Both the position numbers and the translations under genes were made by a program. A stretch of DNA of 64,000 bases from Marinobacter flavimaris (lineage in GTDB: Bacteria > Pseudomonadota > Gammaproteobacteria > Pseudomonadales > Oleiphilaceae). This document shows positions 1 through 11,248 of the stretch, in pieces (position 1 is the first letter of the stretch; each line of letters begins with the position of its first letter). The notes beneath the pieces are model-generated. The model ran no database searches. It saw nothing but the letters and a program-made list of their open reading frames with translations, and was not told the DNA's origin. The stretch covers positions 100,478-164,477 of the forward strand of contig NZ_PSSW01000011.1 of the NCBI RefSeq assembly GCF_002933295.1, given 5' to 3'.

Positions 1-560
1 TGAGTGGTGACGGAGCGTCCTCCTTCGCAATCGGTTGGGGCAGCGACGACTTCCTGGTGGATCTTGAACTCTCGGCCCTTGAGAGCGATGGTCAGGCTGA
101 AGTGGTCTCCCAGCCACGCGTTGTAACTGCCGATCGCCAGACGGCGTCGATCAAGTCTGGTGAGGAGATCCCTTATCAGGAAGCGTCCTCAAGCGGTGCG
201 ACGTCTGTTTCATTCAAGGAAGCCGTGCTCTCGCTCGAGGTCACGCCGCAGATTACACCAGATGACAAGATCATCATGGACCTGGTGGTCAATCAGGACT
301 CCCGAGGCGAGGTAACTGCAGGTATCCCGTCCATCAACACCAATGAAGTCACCACACAGGTTCTGGTCGGCAATGGCGAGACAGTGGTTCTTGGCGGTAT
401 CTTCCAGTCGGAAGTGGCGACCCAGACCACCAAGACCCCATTCCTGGGCGATATCCCTTACCTGGGGCGTATCTTCAAGCGCACCGAACACATTGACGAG
501 CGCAGCGAGCTGTTGATCTTCATTACGCCGAAGATCATCAAGAACGATCTGCTTCGTTAA
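1..560 (+). CDS. pilQ: Type IV pilus secretin PilQ, C-terminal part
   Basis: The reading frame is already open at the left edge, so only the C-terminal ~185 residues are present. They form the secretin core of the outer-membrane channel through which the type IV pilus fibre leaves the cell. Family marks seen are the stretch VVSQPRVVTADRQTA, the VPYQ-like IPYQEASSSGATS, the VTPQIT strand and the closing segment LGDIPYLGRIFKRTE followed by ELLIFITPKII. In relatives this gene ends the pilMNOPQ operon, and aroK and aroB follow as here. An apparent GTG at 57 is internal and not the true start. The gene is followed by a strong terminator. Confidence 0.96.
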   Translation, partial: SGDGASSFAIGWGSDDFLVDLELSALESDGQAEVVSQPRVVTADRQTASIKSGEEIPYQEASSSGATSVSFKEAVLSLEVTPQITPDDKIIMDLVVNQDSRGEVTAGIPSINTNEVTTQVLVGNGETVVLGGIFQSEVATQTTKTPFLGDIPYLGRIFKRTEHIDERSELLIFITPKIIKNDLLR

Positions 561-570
561 TCTGTGCAGT

Positions 571-604
571 AAAAAAGCCGCCGCTTGAAACCGGCGGCTT
601 TTTT
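571..604 (+). terminator. Rho-independent terminator after pilQ
   Basis: A 7-bp G+C stem (GCCGCCG with CGGCGGC) extended by A6/T6, with an 8-base loop and a run of six T. It lies 10 bases after the pilQ stop and separates the pilus operon from aroK. Confidence 0.9.
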
Positions 605-696
605 GTGTCCGAAATTGGCCCGATACGGGTCCTGAACTTATGCAAGCACGGGCCCTGTGATATTCTCACCCGCCTGAACAAAACTGAGCGGAAGTT

Positions 697-1263
697 ATGT
701 CTTTGCCGAAACGCGTTGTCCTGGTTGGCCCCATGGGAGCAGGTAAAAGCACGATTGGCCGGATGCTCGCCAAAGAGCTCGGCTATCGTTTTCTTGATTC
801 TGATCGAATCATTGAAGAGCGGTGCGGGGCTAACATTCCGTGGATTTTTGATGTTGAGGGCGAGGATGGATTCCGTTTGCGGGAAACAGCCATGCTGGAC
901 GAGCTGTCCCACGAGGACCGAACCGTGCTGGCTACTGGTGGCGGAGCTGTGATGCGCCAGGAAAACCACCCGATTCTCAAGAGAGATGCAACGGTCATCT
1001 ATCTGAAAACATCCATAGAGCAGCAGGTAGAGCGTACACGCAAGGACCGCAATCGGCCTTTGCTACAGAACGACGACCCTGAGGCGGTCTTGCGGAAACT
1101 TTTCTCAATCCGCGATCCGCTGTATTCAGGTCTCGCGGACATCATCATGTTCACGGACAGAAAGAGTCCCCGGCTGGTGGTGCGTCAGCTGGTCAATCGG
1201 CTGAACCCGAAAACGCCGCGTCACAAAAGGCAGATACGTAAGGAAGGTCGCAACCATGTCTAA
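697..1263 (+). CDS. aroK: Shikimate kinase I
   Basis: Phosphorylates shikimate at the 3-hydroxyl with ATP, the fifth step of chorismate synthesis in the cytosol. The P-loop GPMGAGKST is at residues 11-19, the substrate-binding DSD at about 34-36, an FRLRE segment near 58-62, and the glycine-rich GGGAV near 80-85. At 188 residues it is slightly longer than the usual ~172 because of a basic C-terminal tail. The ATG follows a GCGGAAG ribosome site. Its last 8 bases overlap the start of aroB, so the two are probably translationally coupled. Confidence 0.96.
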   Translation: MSLPKRVVLVGPMGAGKSTIGRMLAKELGYRFLDSDRIIEERCGANIPWIFDVEGEDGFRLRETAMLDELSHEDRTVLATGGGAVMRQENHPILKRDATVIYLKTSIEQQVERTRKDRNRPLLQNDDPEAVLRKLFSIRDPLYSGLADIIMFTDRKSPRLVVRQLVNRLNPKTPRHKRQIRKEGRNHV

Positions 1264-2350
1264 TCGGTATCGGGAGCTCTCGGTAGAGCTCGGTGAACGC
1301 AGCTACCCCATATTTATCGGTGAGGGGCTTCTCGGCACTCAGGATCTGTCAGCTTTTGTTTCCGGGGCGCAGGTCATGATCGTTACCAATGAGACTGTGG
1401 CACCACTCTATCTTGAGCGGGCGAAAGCCAGCTTTCCGGGGAAGCGGGTTGATACCGTCGTACTTCCGGATGGCGAGAGGTTCAAGGATTGGCAGACTCT
1501 TAACAGCATCTTTGACGGTCTCCTTGAACATCGCCACACCCGAAAAACCCTTCTGGTTGCCCTCGGTGGAGGTGTGGTCGGGGATATGGCTGGTTTTGCA
1601 GCAGCCTGTTATCAACGTGGTGTACCGTTCATCCAGATTCCAACGACGCTGCTTTCCCAGGTCGACTCTTCTGTCGGTGGCAAAACTGGCATTAATCACC
1701 CGCTTGGCAAGAACATGGTTGGGGCTTTCCATCAGCCGCAAGCGGTGTTGATAGACACGGCAAGTCTACAGACTTTGCCCGCAAGAGAGGTGTCAGCGGG
1801 GCTGGCGGAAGTTATCAAATATGGGCTGATCCGGGATCAGGGCTTTCTTGGCTGGCTTGAAGAGCATATGGATGCATTGGTCAGTCTTGATCCGGAGGCG
1901 CTGGCAGAAGCCATCTTCAGGTCCTGCGCTTGCAAGGCCGAAATTGTTGCACTCGACGAGCGCGAAGGTGGCCTCAGGGCGATCCTGAATCTTGGTCACA
2001 CCTTCGGCCACGCGATCGAAACCTATGCCGGTTACGGCAACTGGCTGCACGGGGAAGCAGTAGGCACCGGTATGCTGATGGCCGCCGAATTATCCGCGCT
2101 TGAAGGGATGATCAGCCGTGACGATTGTGATCGTATAAACCGACTGATCCTCCGGGCCGGTTTACCGGATAAGCCCCCGGTTGCAATGACGGCCGATGAC
2201 TTTATGGGGCTGATGGCTGTCGACAAGAAGAACGTGGATGGCCTTTTGAGGCTGGTCCTGCTTCGGTCGGTTGGAGACGCCGTGGTCACAGCCGAAGCGA
2301 GTCCTGAAAACCTTGCTCTCACCTTTGCACGTTTTTGCAGCTCGACATGA
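1256..2350 (+). CDS. aroB: 3-dehydroquinate synthase
   Basis: Cyclises DAHP to 3-dehydroquinate with NAD and a divalent metal, the second step of the shikimate pathway. The NAD-binding GGGVVGDMAGFAAA, the PTTLLSQVDSSVGGKTGIN region, and the metal-binding NLGHTFGHAIE histidines with a second His in WLHGEAV are all present. The length of 364 residues is normal. The start overlaps the aroK stop (AACCATGTCTAA), which supports an operon. A DamX-like gene follows 55 bases later on the same strand. Confidence 0.97.
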   Translation: MSNRYRELSVELGERSYPIFIGEGLLGTQDLSAFVSGAQVMIVTNETVAPLYLERAKASFPGKRVDTVVLPDGERFKDWQTLNSIFDGLLEHRHTRKTLLVALGGGVVGDMAGFAAACYQRGVPFIQIPTTLLSQVDSSVGGKTGINHPLGKNMVGAFHQPQAVLIDTASLQTLPAREVSAGLAEVIKYGLIRDQGFLGWLEEHMDALVSLDPEALAEAIFRSCACKAEIVALDEREGGLRAILNLGHTFGHAIETYAGYGNWLHGEAVGTGMLMAAELSALEGMISRDDCDRINRLILRAGLPDKPPVAMTADDFMGLMAVDKKNVDGLLRLVLLRSVGDAVVTAEASPENLALTFARFCSST

Positions 2351-2405
2351 TGACGGCCCGAAGGCATCAATGATTTGGTAGCGGACCAGAAGACAAGGAA
2401 GACCC

Positions 2406-3861
<1,456 letters not shown>

Positions 3862-3863
<2 letters not shown>

Positions 3864-3881
3864 CGCCGCTGTTTCGGCGCT
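3862..3881 (+). terminator. Hairpin after the DamX-like gene
   Basis: A perfect 7-bp stem (AGCGCCG with CGGCGCT) and a 6-base loop begin within the stop codon. No T run follows, so termination is uncertain. It may mark the end of the aroKB-damX unit. Confidence 0.35.
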
Positions 3882-3951
3882 AACTCGTTGTTCCATAACC
3901 TTGTCGACTGGTAATCCCGGTTTCGGCTTCCCACAATAACGTCACGCCGAT

Positions 3952-3980
3952 TTGAGTACGTATTTCTACGTGTGTAAAAT
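3952..3980 (+). promoter_or_regulatory. Probable sigma-70 promoter for gltBD with an embedded dyad
   Basis: TTGAGT, 17 bases, TAAAAT, about 95 bases upstream of gltB. The spacer contains the dyad ACGTA-tttc-TACGT (3958-3971), a plausible operator position. The promoter is assigned by consensus match and spacing only. Confidence 0.5.
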
Positions 3981-4074
3981 AGCCAGCCCCCATTTTCAGT
4001 GTCGAAGGGTGGTTGTTTGGCTGTGCGCCAATTAACTCTTTGATTGAAAAGCATTTCTACGCGAGAGAACGCTT

Positions 4075-7000
4075 ATGATGACAGGTTTGTATCATCCCGA
4101 TGAATTCAGGGACAACTGCGGATTCGGTCTGATTGCCCACATGAAGGGCGAGGCCAGCCACAAGTTGTTGCAAACTGCCATCGAGTCTCTGACCTGCATG
4201 ACCCACCGAGGTGGTATCGCTGCAGACGGAAAGACCGGCGATGGTTGTGGCCTTCTGATCCAGAGCCCGGATGGCTTTCTGAAAAAAGCCGCCAAGGCAT
4301 CGTTTGGTAAGGAGCCGGGTGATCTTTTTGCTGTCGGCCAGGTCTTCCTGAACCCCGACGAAGCCAAGGCCTCGGCTGGTCGTGCGGCCATCGAGAAACG
4401 GTTGACCGAGCAGGGCCTGGAGATTCTCGGCTGGCGCGAAGTGCCAGTCGATGACAGCTGTCTCGGTCCTATGGCGCTTGATTGCCTGCCCCGTATCGAG
4501 CAGGTCTTCGTGGTGCCTGGTGGCAAGGCGGAGCGTGATTTTGCGATCAGTCTGTTCGTGGGCCGTCGCCACGCCGAAAGCGATATGGCCGACGATCCCG
4601 AGTTCTACATCTGTAGCCTGTCACACCGCACCCTGGCCTATAAAGGCCTGATGATGCCGGCAGATCTGGCCAACTTCTACAAGGATCTGGGTGACCCCGA
4701 TCTCGAGACCGCCATCTGTGTTTTCCATCAGCGGTTCTCCACCAACACCATGCCACGCTGGCCGCTGGCCCAGCCGTTCCGGTATCTGGCTCACAACGGT
4801 GAGATCAACACCATCGACGGCAACCGTAACTGGGCCATCGCCCGGGCCGCCAAGTTCAGCTCTCCGGAATTGCCAGATCTGCAGACCCTGCAGCCTCTGG
4901 TGAACCTCACCGGTTCTGACTCCTCAAGCATGGACAACATGCTGGAAGTGCTGCTTGCCGGCGGTGTTGACCTGTTCCGCGCGGTCCGCATGATGATTCC
5001 GCCAGCCTGGCAGAATGTCGACAGCATGGATTCAGAGCTGCGTGCGTTTTACGAGTACAACTCCATGCACATGGAGCCCTGGGATGGTCCTGCCGGTCTG
5101 GTCATGTCGGACGGCCGCTATGCCGTCTGTATGCTCGACCGGAATGGTCTGCGCCCGGCCCGGTGGGTCATGACCAAGGATGATTTCATCACGCTGGCCT
5201 CAGAGATCGGAACTTACGGTTATCAGCCGGACGATGTGGTAGCCAAAGGCCGTGTCGGACCGGGTCAGATGCTGGCGATCGACACAGAGTCCGGTGAAGT
5301 CCTGCACACCAAGGACATTGATCAGCGTCTCAAGACCGCTCAGCCCTACAAGCGCTGGCTGCGGGAAAACGCTCTCCGCGTCGAGACCACTCTGAATCAG
5401 GATACCCCGGATTTCAGGCTGATGGATTCCGGCGAGCTTCTGGTGCACCAGAAGATGTTCATGGTCTCTTTCGAAGAGCGTGACCAGGTACTGCGTCCGC
5501 TTGCGGAGAACGGCCAGGAAGCGGTTGGATCCATGGGCGACGATACCCCGATGGCCGTGCTCTCGAGCAAGGTACGCCACGTGGCGGACTACTTCCGTCA
5601 GAAGTTCGCCCAGGTGACCAACCCGGCGATTGACCCGTTGCGTGAGTCGATTGTCATGTCCCTGGAGACCTGTCTGGGTGCCGAGCGTAACGTATTCGAG
5701 GAAACCGCCGATCACGCAGACCGCATTATTCTGACAACACCGGTTCTGTCGCCTGCCAAGTTCCTCAAGATTGCCAACAATGAGCGCCCGGGCTTCGAAG
5801 TCGCGCGTATTTCCATGAGCTACCGCCCGGAACAGGGATTGGAGCAGGCGATTCGCCAGGTTTGTGAGGAAGCGGAACAGGACGTCCGGGATGGTAAGGT
5901 GCTGCTGATCCTCACCGACAAAGATCTGAAGGAAGGTGAACTGCCGGTCAATGCCCTGATGGCAACCGGTGCGGTCCACCACCATCTGGTGAAGAAAGGA
6001 CTGCGCTGCGATTCCAACATCGTTGTTGAAACCGGTTGGGCTCGCGATCCTCATCATTTCGCCGTGCTCTTCGGTTTTGGTGCAACGGCGGTCTACCCGT
6101 ACCTGGCTTACCAGGTTCTGAACGACCTGATCCGTACCGGCGAACTGCTGATGGATCCGATTGATGCCAAGAATAACTACCGCAAGGGCATCAACAAAGG
6201 GTTGCTGAAGATACTGTCGAAGATGGGAATTTCCACCATCACTTCCTATCGTGGCGCCCAGCTGTTTGAGGCGGTCGGTCTGGCCGATGATGTCGTTGAC
6301 CTGTGCTTCAAGGGTGTGCCCAGCCGAATTCAGGGTGCCGGGTTCTACGACTTCCAGCAGGATCAGGAGCAACTGGCGTCTGTGGCCTGGAAACCGCGCA
6401 AGCCCATCATTCAGGGTGGTCTTCTGAAGTATGTCCATGGCCAGGAGTACCATGCCTTCAACCCGGATGTGGTCGGCAAGCTCCAGGAGGCGGTAACCAG
6501 TGGCGACTATGGCCACTACAAGGAATACGCGGGTCTGGTTAACGAGCGTCCGGTTGCGACGCTCCGTGACCTTCTTGTCCTCCGGAAAGACATCAAGCCG
6601 ATTGATATTTCGGAAGTAGAGCCGGTTGAAAACATCTTCCCCCGCTTTGATTCGGCCGGGATGTCACTTGGTGCCCTGTCACCCGAGGCCCATGAAGCCT
6701 TGGCGGTGGCCATGAATACCCTGGGCAGCCGGTCCAATTCGGGCGAGGGCGGTGAAGATCCCGCTCGCTACGGCACTGAAAAACGCTCGAAAATCAAACA
6801 GATCGCGTCCGGACGTTTTGGCGTTACAGCCGAATATCTGCGTAGTGCGGATGTCATGCAGATCAAGGTGGCCCAAGGTGCCAAGCCGGGCGAAGGCGGC
6901 CAGTTGCCCGGTGGCAAGGTCAATGAACTGATCGCCCGCCTGCGTTATTCGGTCCCGGGCGTAACGCTGATTTCACCGCCGCCGCATCACGATATCTATT

Positions 7001-8523
7001 CCATCGAGGATCTGGCCCAGCTGATTTTCGACCTCAAACAGGTCAATCCGCAGGCTCTGGTGTCTGTGAAGCTGGTCTCTGAGCCCGGCGTCGGTACGAT
7101 TGCCGCAGGTGTGGCTAAGGCGTACGCCGACCTGATCACGGTGTCCGGGTACGATGGCGGTACAGCGGCGAGCCCGCTGACGTCGATCCGCTACGCCGGT
7201 TCTCCCTGGGAGCTGGGGCTTACCGAAACCCAGCAGGCGCTGCGAGCCAATGACCTGCGTGGCAAGATTCGCCTGCAGACTGATGGCGGCCTGAAAACAG
7301 GTCTGGACGTGGTAAAGGGCGCGATCCTTGGTGCCGAGAGCTTCGGTTTCGGTACCACCCCGATGGTGGCGCTGGGCTGCAAATACCTGCGTATCTGTCA
7401 CCTGAACAACTGCGCGACCGGTGTGGCTACCCAGAACGACCACCTCCGTGAAGAGCACTTCAAGGGCACGGTGGAAATGGCGATGAATTTCTTCCGCTTC
7501 GTGGCCGAAGAGACCCGGGAGTGGATGGCCAAGCTGGGCGTGCGTACCCTGGAAGAGCTTGTGGGTCGCGTTGACCTGCTGGAGCGCCTGCCCGGTGATA
7601 CCGAACGTCAGAAGAAACTGGATCTGAGTCGCCTGCTGTCTAACGACCATATTCCTGCAGACAAGCCGCAGACCTGTCAGGTCGAACGGAATCACCCGTT
7701 TGATGAGGGCAGGCTCGCGGAACAGATGGTTCAGGATACCGCTGCGGCGATCAAAGAGAAGAGTGGAGGCGCGTGGTCCTATCGAGTCACCAACTGTGAT
7801 CGCTCTATTGGCGCCCGCCTCTCTGGCGAAATCGCCCAGATCCATGGTAACCAGGGTATGGTGGATGCACCGATCACCCTGGACCTGACCGGTACCGCTG
7901 GCCAGAGTTTTGGTGTCTGGAACGTGGGTGGTCTCAACCTGATCCTTGAAGGGGATGCCAACGACTACGTCGGTAAGGGCATGACCGGTGGCAAGCTGGT
8001 TGTGAAGCCGCCCCGCGGCAGCGCGTTCAAGACTCAGGAAACCTCTATCGTCGGCAATACCTGTCTCTACGGCGCAACCGGCGGCAAACTCTTTGCTGCC
8101 GGAACCGCGGGTGAGCGATTTGCAGTTCGTAATTCCGGTGCCCATGCCGTTGTGGAAGGCGCCGGAGACCATTGCTGTGAATACATGACCGGTGGTCTGG
8201 TGACGGTGCTGGGCTCTACTGGCCACAACTTCGGTGCTGGTATGACCGGTGGCTTTGCTTACGTCATGGATATCAACAACACGTTCGTGGACAAATACAA
8301 CCACGAGCTGGTGGAAATTCAGCGGATTTCCAGCGAGGACATGGAGTCCTACCGCAATCACCTGCGTGGTGTTATCCGGGAGCACATCTCGGAAACCGGC
8401 AGTGAGTGGGCAGAGCACATTCTTGAGAATTTCGACGACTACATTGGCCGCTTCTGGCTGGTGAAACCCAAGGCTGCGAATCTGCGCAGTCTGCTGGCCA
8501 GCACCCGGGCGCGTCCGGAATAA
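4075..8523 (+). CDS. gltB: Glutamate synthase (NADPH) large subunit
   Basis: Makes two glutamates from glutamine and 2-oxoglutarate with the GltD subunit; this is the main ammonia assimilation route together with glutamine synthetase. The class II amidotransferase nucleophile is Cys15 in DNCGFGLIAH, so a 14-residue propeptide is expected to be removed. The synthase FMN domain follows in the second half, with the 3Fe-4S cysteines at 1102, 1108 and 1113 (CKYLRICHLNNC). The C-terminal GXGXG helix domain carries repeated GATGGKLFAAG-type turns. The length of 1482 is typical. gltD follows 72 bases downstream. Confidence 0.98.
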   Translation: MMTGLYHPDEFRDNCGFGLIAHMKGEASHKLLQTAIESLTCMTHRGGIAADGKTGDGCGLLIQSPDGFLKKAAKASFGKEPGDLFAVGQVFLNPDEAKASAGRAAIEKRLTEQGLEILGWREVPVDDSCLGPMALDCLPRIEQVFVVPGGKAERDFAISLFVGRRHAESDMADDPEFYICSLSHRTLAYKGLMMPADLANFYKDLGDPDLETAICVFHQRFSTNTMPRWPLAQPFRYLAHNGEINTIDGNRNWAIARAAKFSSPELPDLQTLQPLVNLTGSDSSSMDNMLEVLLAGGVDLFRAVRMMIPPAWQNVDSMDSELRAFYEYNSMHMEPWDGPAGLVMSDGRYAVCMLDRNGLRPARWVMTKDDFITLASEIGTYGYQPDDVVAKGRVGPGQMLAIDTESGEVLHTKDIDQRLKTAQPYKRWLRENALRVETTLNQDTPDFRLMDSGELLVHQKMFMVSFEERDQVLRPLAENGQEAVGSMGDDTPMAVLSSKVRHVADYFRQKFAQVTNPAIDPLRESIVMSLETCLGAERNVFEETADHADRIILTTPVLSPAKFLKIANNERPGFEVARISMSYRPEQGLEQAIRQVCEEAEQDVRDGKVLLILTDKDLKEGELPVNALMATGAVHHHLVKKGLRCDSNIVVETGWARDPHHFAVLFGFGATAVYPYLAYQVLNDLIRTGELLMDPIDAKNNYRKGINKGLLKILSKMGISTITSYRGAQLFEAVGLADDVVDLCFKGVPSRIQGAGFYDFQQDQEQLASVAWKPRKPIIQGGLLKYVHGQEYHAFNPDVVGKLQEAVTSGDYGHYKEYAGLVNERPVATLRDLLVLRKDIKPIDISEVEPVENIFPRFDSAGMSLGALSPEAHEALAVAMNTLGSRSNSGEGGEDPARYGTEKRSKIKQIASGRFGVTAEYLRSADVMQIKVAQGAKPGEGGQLPGGKVNELIARLRYSVPGVTLISPPPHHDIYSIEDLAQLIFDLKQVNPQALVSVKLVSEPGVGTIAAGVAKAYADLITVSGYDGGTAASPLTSIRYAGSPWELGLTETQQALRANDLRGKIRLQTDGGLKTGLDVVKGAILGAESFGFGTTPMVALGCKYLRICHLNNCATGVATQNDHLREEHFKGTVEMAMNFFRFVAEETREWMAKLGVRTLEELVGRVDLLERLPGDTERQKKLDLSRLLSNDHIPADKPQTCQVERNHPFDEGRLAEQMVQDTAAAIKEKSGGAWSYRVTNCDRSIGARLSGEIAQIHGNQGMVDAPITLDLTGTAGQSFGVWNVGGLNLILEGDANDYVGKGMTGGKLVVKPPRGSAFKTQETSIVGNTCLYGATGGKLFAAGTAGERFAVRNSGAHAVVEGAGDHCCEYMTGGLVTVLGSTGHNFGAGMTGGFAYVMDINNTFVDKYNHELVEIQRISSEDMESYRNHLRGVIREHISETGSEWAEHILENFDDYIGRFWLVKPKAANLRSLLASTRARPE

Positions 8524-8595
8524 GAGGCTGAGAGGGTTTGGGGCGAGCAGCCTGGCTGCCGCCCTTGTCGAAATCGAGTTGATGAGAGCATCCAG

Positions 8596-10014
8596 ATGAA
8601 AGAACGACTGAGTAATGACTTCCAGTTTGTCGAGGTTGGACGTGTCGACCCGAAAAAGGTCCCGGCCAAGAAGCGGAAGAAAGAGTTTGGTGAAATTTAC
8701 CACCCCTTCACAGCAGATAACGCGGCGTCCCAGTCCCATCGCTGTCTTGAGTGTGGTAACCCCTATTGCGAGTGGAAGTGCCCGGTTCACAACTATATTC
8801 CGAACTGGCTCAAGCTGGTTTCCGAAGGCAATATCATGCGGGCCGTCGAGTTGTGTCACCAGACCAACTCCCTGCCTGAAGTTTGCGGCCGGGTTTGTCC
8901 GCAGGATCGCCTGTGTGAAGGTGCCTGCACGCTGAACGACGGGTACGGTGCGGTTACCATCGGGTCTGTCGAGAAGTACATTACCGACACCGCCTTTGCC
9001 CTGGGCTGGAAACCGGATATGTCCGCCGTGAAGTGGACAGACAAGAAGGTTGCAGTCATCGGCGCTGGGCCTGCGGGTCTGGGCTGCGCGGACGTTCTGG
9101 TTCGCAATGGCGTCAAGCCGGTTGTATTCGATATCTATCCGGAAATCGGTGGCCTGCTGACCTTCGGCATTCCCGAGTTCAAGCTGGAAAAATCCGTTAT
9201 GACCCGTCGCCGCAAGGTGTTCGAGGAGATGGGCGTGGAATTCCGCCTGTCTACCGAGGTGGGCAAGGACGTTCAGCTGCAGGAGATCATTGACGAGTAC
9301 GATGCCGTTTTCATGGGCATGGGCACCTACACCTACATGAAGGGAGGTTTCCCGGGTGAGAACCTGCCGGGCGTGTACGATGCACTGCCGTTCCTCGTTT
9401 CGAACGTCAACCGTCGTCTCGGCTTCGAGAAAGACGAAGCAGACTTCATTGACATGAAAGGCAAGCGGGTTGTTGTCCTCGGTGGCGGCGATACGGCGAT
9501 GGACTGCAACCGCACCTCGATCCGTCAGCAGGCCGAGAGCGTCACCTGTGCCTACCGCCGGGACGAAGCCAACATGCCGGGTTCTCGCCGGGAAGTGGCC
9601 AACGCCAAGGAAGAGGGCGTTAAGTTCCTCTTCAATCGTCAGCCCATCGCCATTATTGGTGAAGACCGGGTTGAGGGTGTGAAGGTGGTTCAGACCCGTC
9701 TGGGCGATCCGGACGAAAATGGTCGTCGCCGTCCGGAAGTGGTCCCGGGTAGCGAGGAGGTTATTCCTGCGGACGCGGTTCTGGTCGCCTTCGGTTTCCG
9801 TCCGAGCCCGGCCGACTGGTTCGATGAGCTGAAAGTGAATACCGACGATTCGGGCCGGGTAACTGCTCCGGAAGGCGCAGAGTTCATGTTCCAGACCAGC
9901 AACGAGAAAATCTTTGCGGGCGGGGACATGGTCCGCGGTTCGGATCTGGTCGTAACCGCTATCTGGGAAGGCCGTCAGGCTGCCGAAGGCATCATGGATT
10001 ACCTGGATATCTGA
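8596..10014 (+). CDS. gltD: Glutamate synthase (NADPH) small subunit
   Basis: Takes electrons from NADPH to FAD and passes them through Fe-S clusters to GltB. The N-terminal cysteine clusters CLECGNPYCEWKCPVHN and CGRVCPQDRLCEGAC hold the 4Fe-4S centres. The FAD-binding VIGAGPAGLGCAD is near residue 155, the NADPH-binding VVLGGGDTAMDC near 293, and the closing FAD segment IFAGGDMVRGSDLVV near 437. At 472 residues it is standard for the bacterial beta subunit. It is the last gene of the gltBD operon and a strong terminator follows. Confidence 0.98.
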   Translation: MKERLSNDFQFVEVGRVDPKKVPAKKRKKEFGEIYHPFTADNAASQSHRCLECGNPYCEWKCPVHNYIPNWLKLVSEGNIMRAVELCHQTNSLPEVCGRVCPQDRLCEGACTLNDGYGAVTIGSVEKYITDTAFALGWKPDMSAVKWTDKKVAVIGAGPAGLGCADVLVRNGVKPVVFDIYPEIGGLLTFGIPEFKLEKSVMTRRRKVFEEMGVEFRLSTEVGKDVQLQEIIDEYDAVFMGMGTYTYMKGGFPGENLPGVYDALPFLVSNVNRRLGFEKDEADFIDMKGKRVVVLGGGDTAMDCNRTSIRQQAESVTCAYRRDEANMPGSRREVANAKEEGVKFLFNRQPIAIIGEDRVEGVKVVQTRLGDPDENGRRRPEVVPGSEEVIPADAVLVAFGFRPSPADWFDELKVNTDDSGRVTAPEGAEFMFQTSNEKIFAGGDMVRGSDLVVTAIWEGRQAAEGIMDYLDI

Positions 10015-10036
10015 TTGCACGGTTGATCCTGATGAG

Positions 10037-10071
10037 AAGGGCGGTTTCCTAAGGGAAAGCCGCCCTTTTTT
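10037..10071 (+). terminator. Rho-independent terminator after gltD
   Basis: A stem of about 11 bp starting AAGGGCGG and closing CCGCCCTT, followed by a run of T, 22 bases after the gltD stop. Confidence 0.9.
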
Positions 10072-10140
10072 ATTCCCGCAAACCGGGTATTATGGCCTCC
10101 ATCCAATTTTCCCCTTTGTACAGAACACGCTGGATTTTCT

Positions 10141-11205
10141 ATGACCGAGCTGAAGAATGATCGTTTCCTGCGCGCCCTGATGCGCCAGCCCGTGGACCGC
10201 ACACCGGTTTGGATGATGCGACAGGCAGGGCGATACCTGCCGGAGTACCGTGCGACCAGGGCAAAAGCCGGCGACTTTCTCAGCTTGTGCAAGAACACGC
10301 CGTTGGCCTGCGAGGTAACTCTGCAGCCTCTGGAACGTTTCCCACTGGACGCGGCGATCCTGTTTTCAGACATCCTGACGATTCCGGACGCTCTGGGTCT
10401 TGGTCTGTACTTCGAGACCGGTGAAGGCCCGAAATTCCGGAACACGATCCGCTCCGAAGCCGATGTTGCGGCTTTGCCGAAGATCAACGCCGAGGTGGAT
10501 CTGGACTACGTTATGAACGCGGTTTCTACCATCAGGGGTGCCCTGAACGGCAGCGTTCCCCTGATCGGTTTCTCCGGCAGCCCCTGGACCCTGGCGACTT
10601 ACATGATTGAAGGTGGCTCTTCCAAGGATTTTCGGGAGGCCAAGAAGCTCATGTACGGTCAGCCGGAGGTTATGCACCGCTTGCTGGATCATCTGGCGGA
10701 TGCGGTCATTGATTACCTCAACGGCCAGATCAAGGCCGGTGCCCAGGCTGTACAGATTTTCGATACTTGGGGCGGCGTTTTGAGCAGCTGGGCGTACGAA
10801 GAGTTCTCGCTCCGCTACATGAAGAAGATCGTTGACGGTCTGATTCGCGAGAATGATGGTCGCCGGGTACCGGTGATTCTGTTCACCAAGAACGGCGGCC
10901 AGTGGCTGGAAACCATTGCTGATTCCGGTGCAGATGCCGTTGGCCTGGACTGGACCACCGATATCGGCAATGCCCGCGCCAGAATTGGTGACCGTGTGGC
11001 ACTCCAGGGCAACATGGACCCAGCCATGCTGTATGCGCCGCCAGAGCGGATTCGCCAGGAAGTGGCCGATATCCTGAGGCGCTTCGGTTCCGGCTCCGGC
11101 CATATCTTCAACCTTGGTCACGGCATTACGCCGGATGTGGATCCTGAGCATGCCAAGGCGTTCATTGAGGCCGTGGTAGAATTAAGCCCGGAATATCACC
11201 GCTGA
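10141..11205 (+). CDS. hemE: Uroporphyrinogen III decarboxylase
   Basis: Removes four carboxyl groups from uroporphyrinogen III to give coproporphyrinogen III in heme synthesis; cofactor-free and cytosolic. The two family signatures are visible: MRQAGRYLPEYR near the N terminus (about 24-35) and GFSGSPWTLATYMIEGG (about 143-159). The C terminus has the typical FNLGHGITPDVDPEHAKAF. Length 354 is normal. It is monocistronic here, between the gltD terminator and a repeat-rich spacer. The gltD-hemE adjacency is shared with Pseudomonas. Confidence 0.98.
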   Translation: MTELKNDRFLRALMRQPVDRTPVWMMRQAGRYLPEYRATRAKAGDFLSLCKNTPLACEVTLQPLERFPLDAAILFSDILTIPDALGLGLYFETGEGPKFRNTIRSEADVAALPKINAEVDLDYVMNAVSTIRGALNGSVPLIGFSGSPWTLATYMIEGGSSKDFREAKKLMYGQPEVMHRLLDHLADAVIDYLNGQIKAGAQAVQIFDTWGGVLSSWAYEEFSLRYMKKIVDGLIRENDGRRVPVILFTKNGGQWLETIADSGADAVGLDWTTDIGNARARIGDRVALQGNMDPAMLYAPPERIRQEVADILRRFGSGSGHIFNLGHGITPDVDPEHAKAFIEAVVELSPEYHR

Positions 11206-11248
11206 GTGTTGGAGTCCGTTCTCTTCTAGCCTTTAAGTAAGTGCCTTC

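Noticed and set aside
6973..10020. Very long open frame (over 1000 codons) antisense to gltB and gltD
   Set aside because: It is a mirror of strongly biased codon use in gltBD, has no ribosome site, spans two genes and their spacer, and its translation shows no domain.
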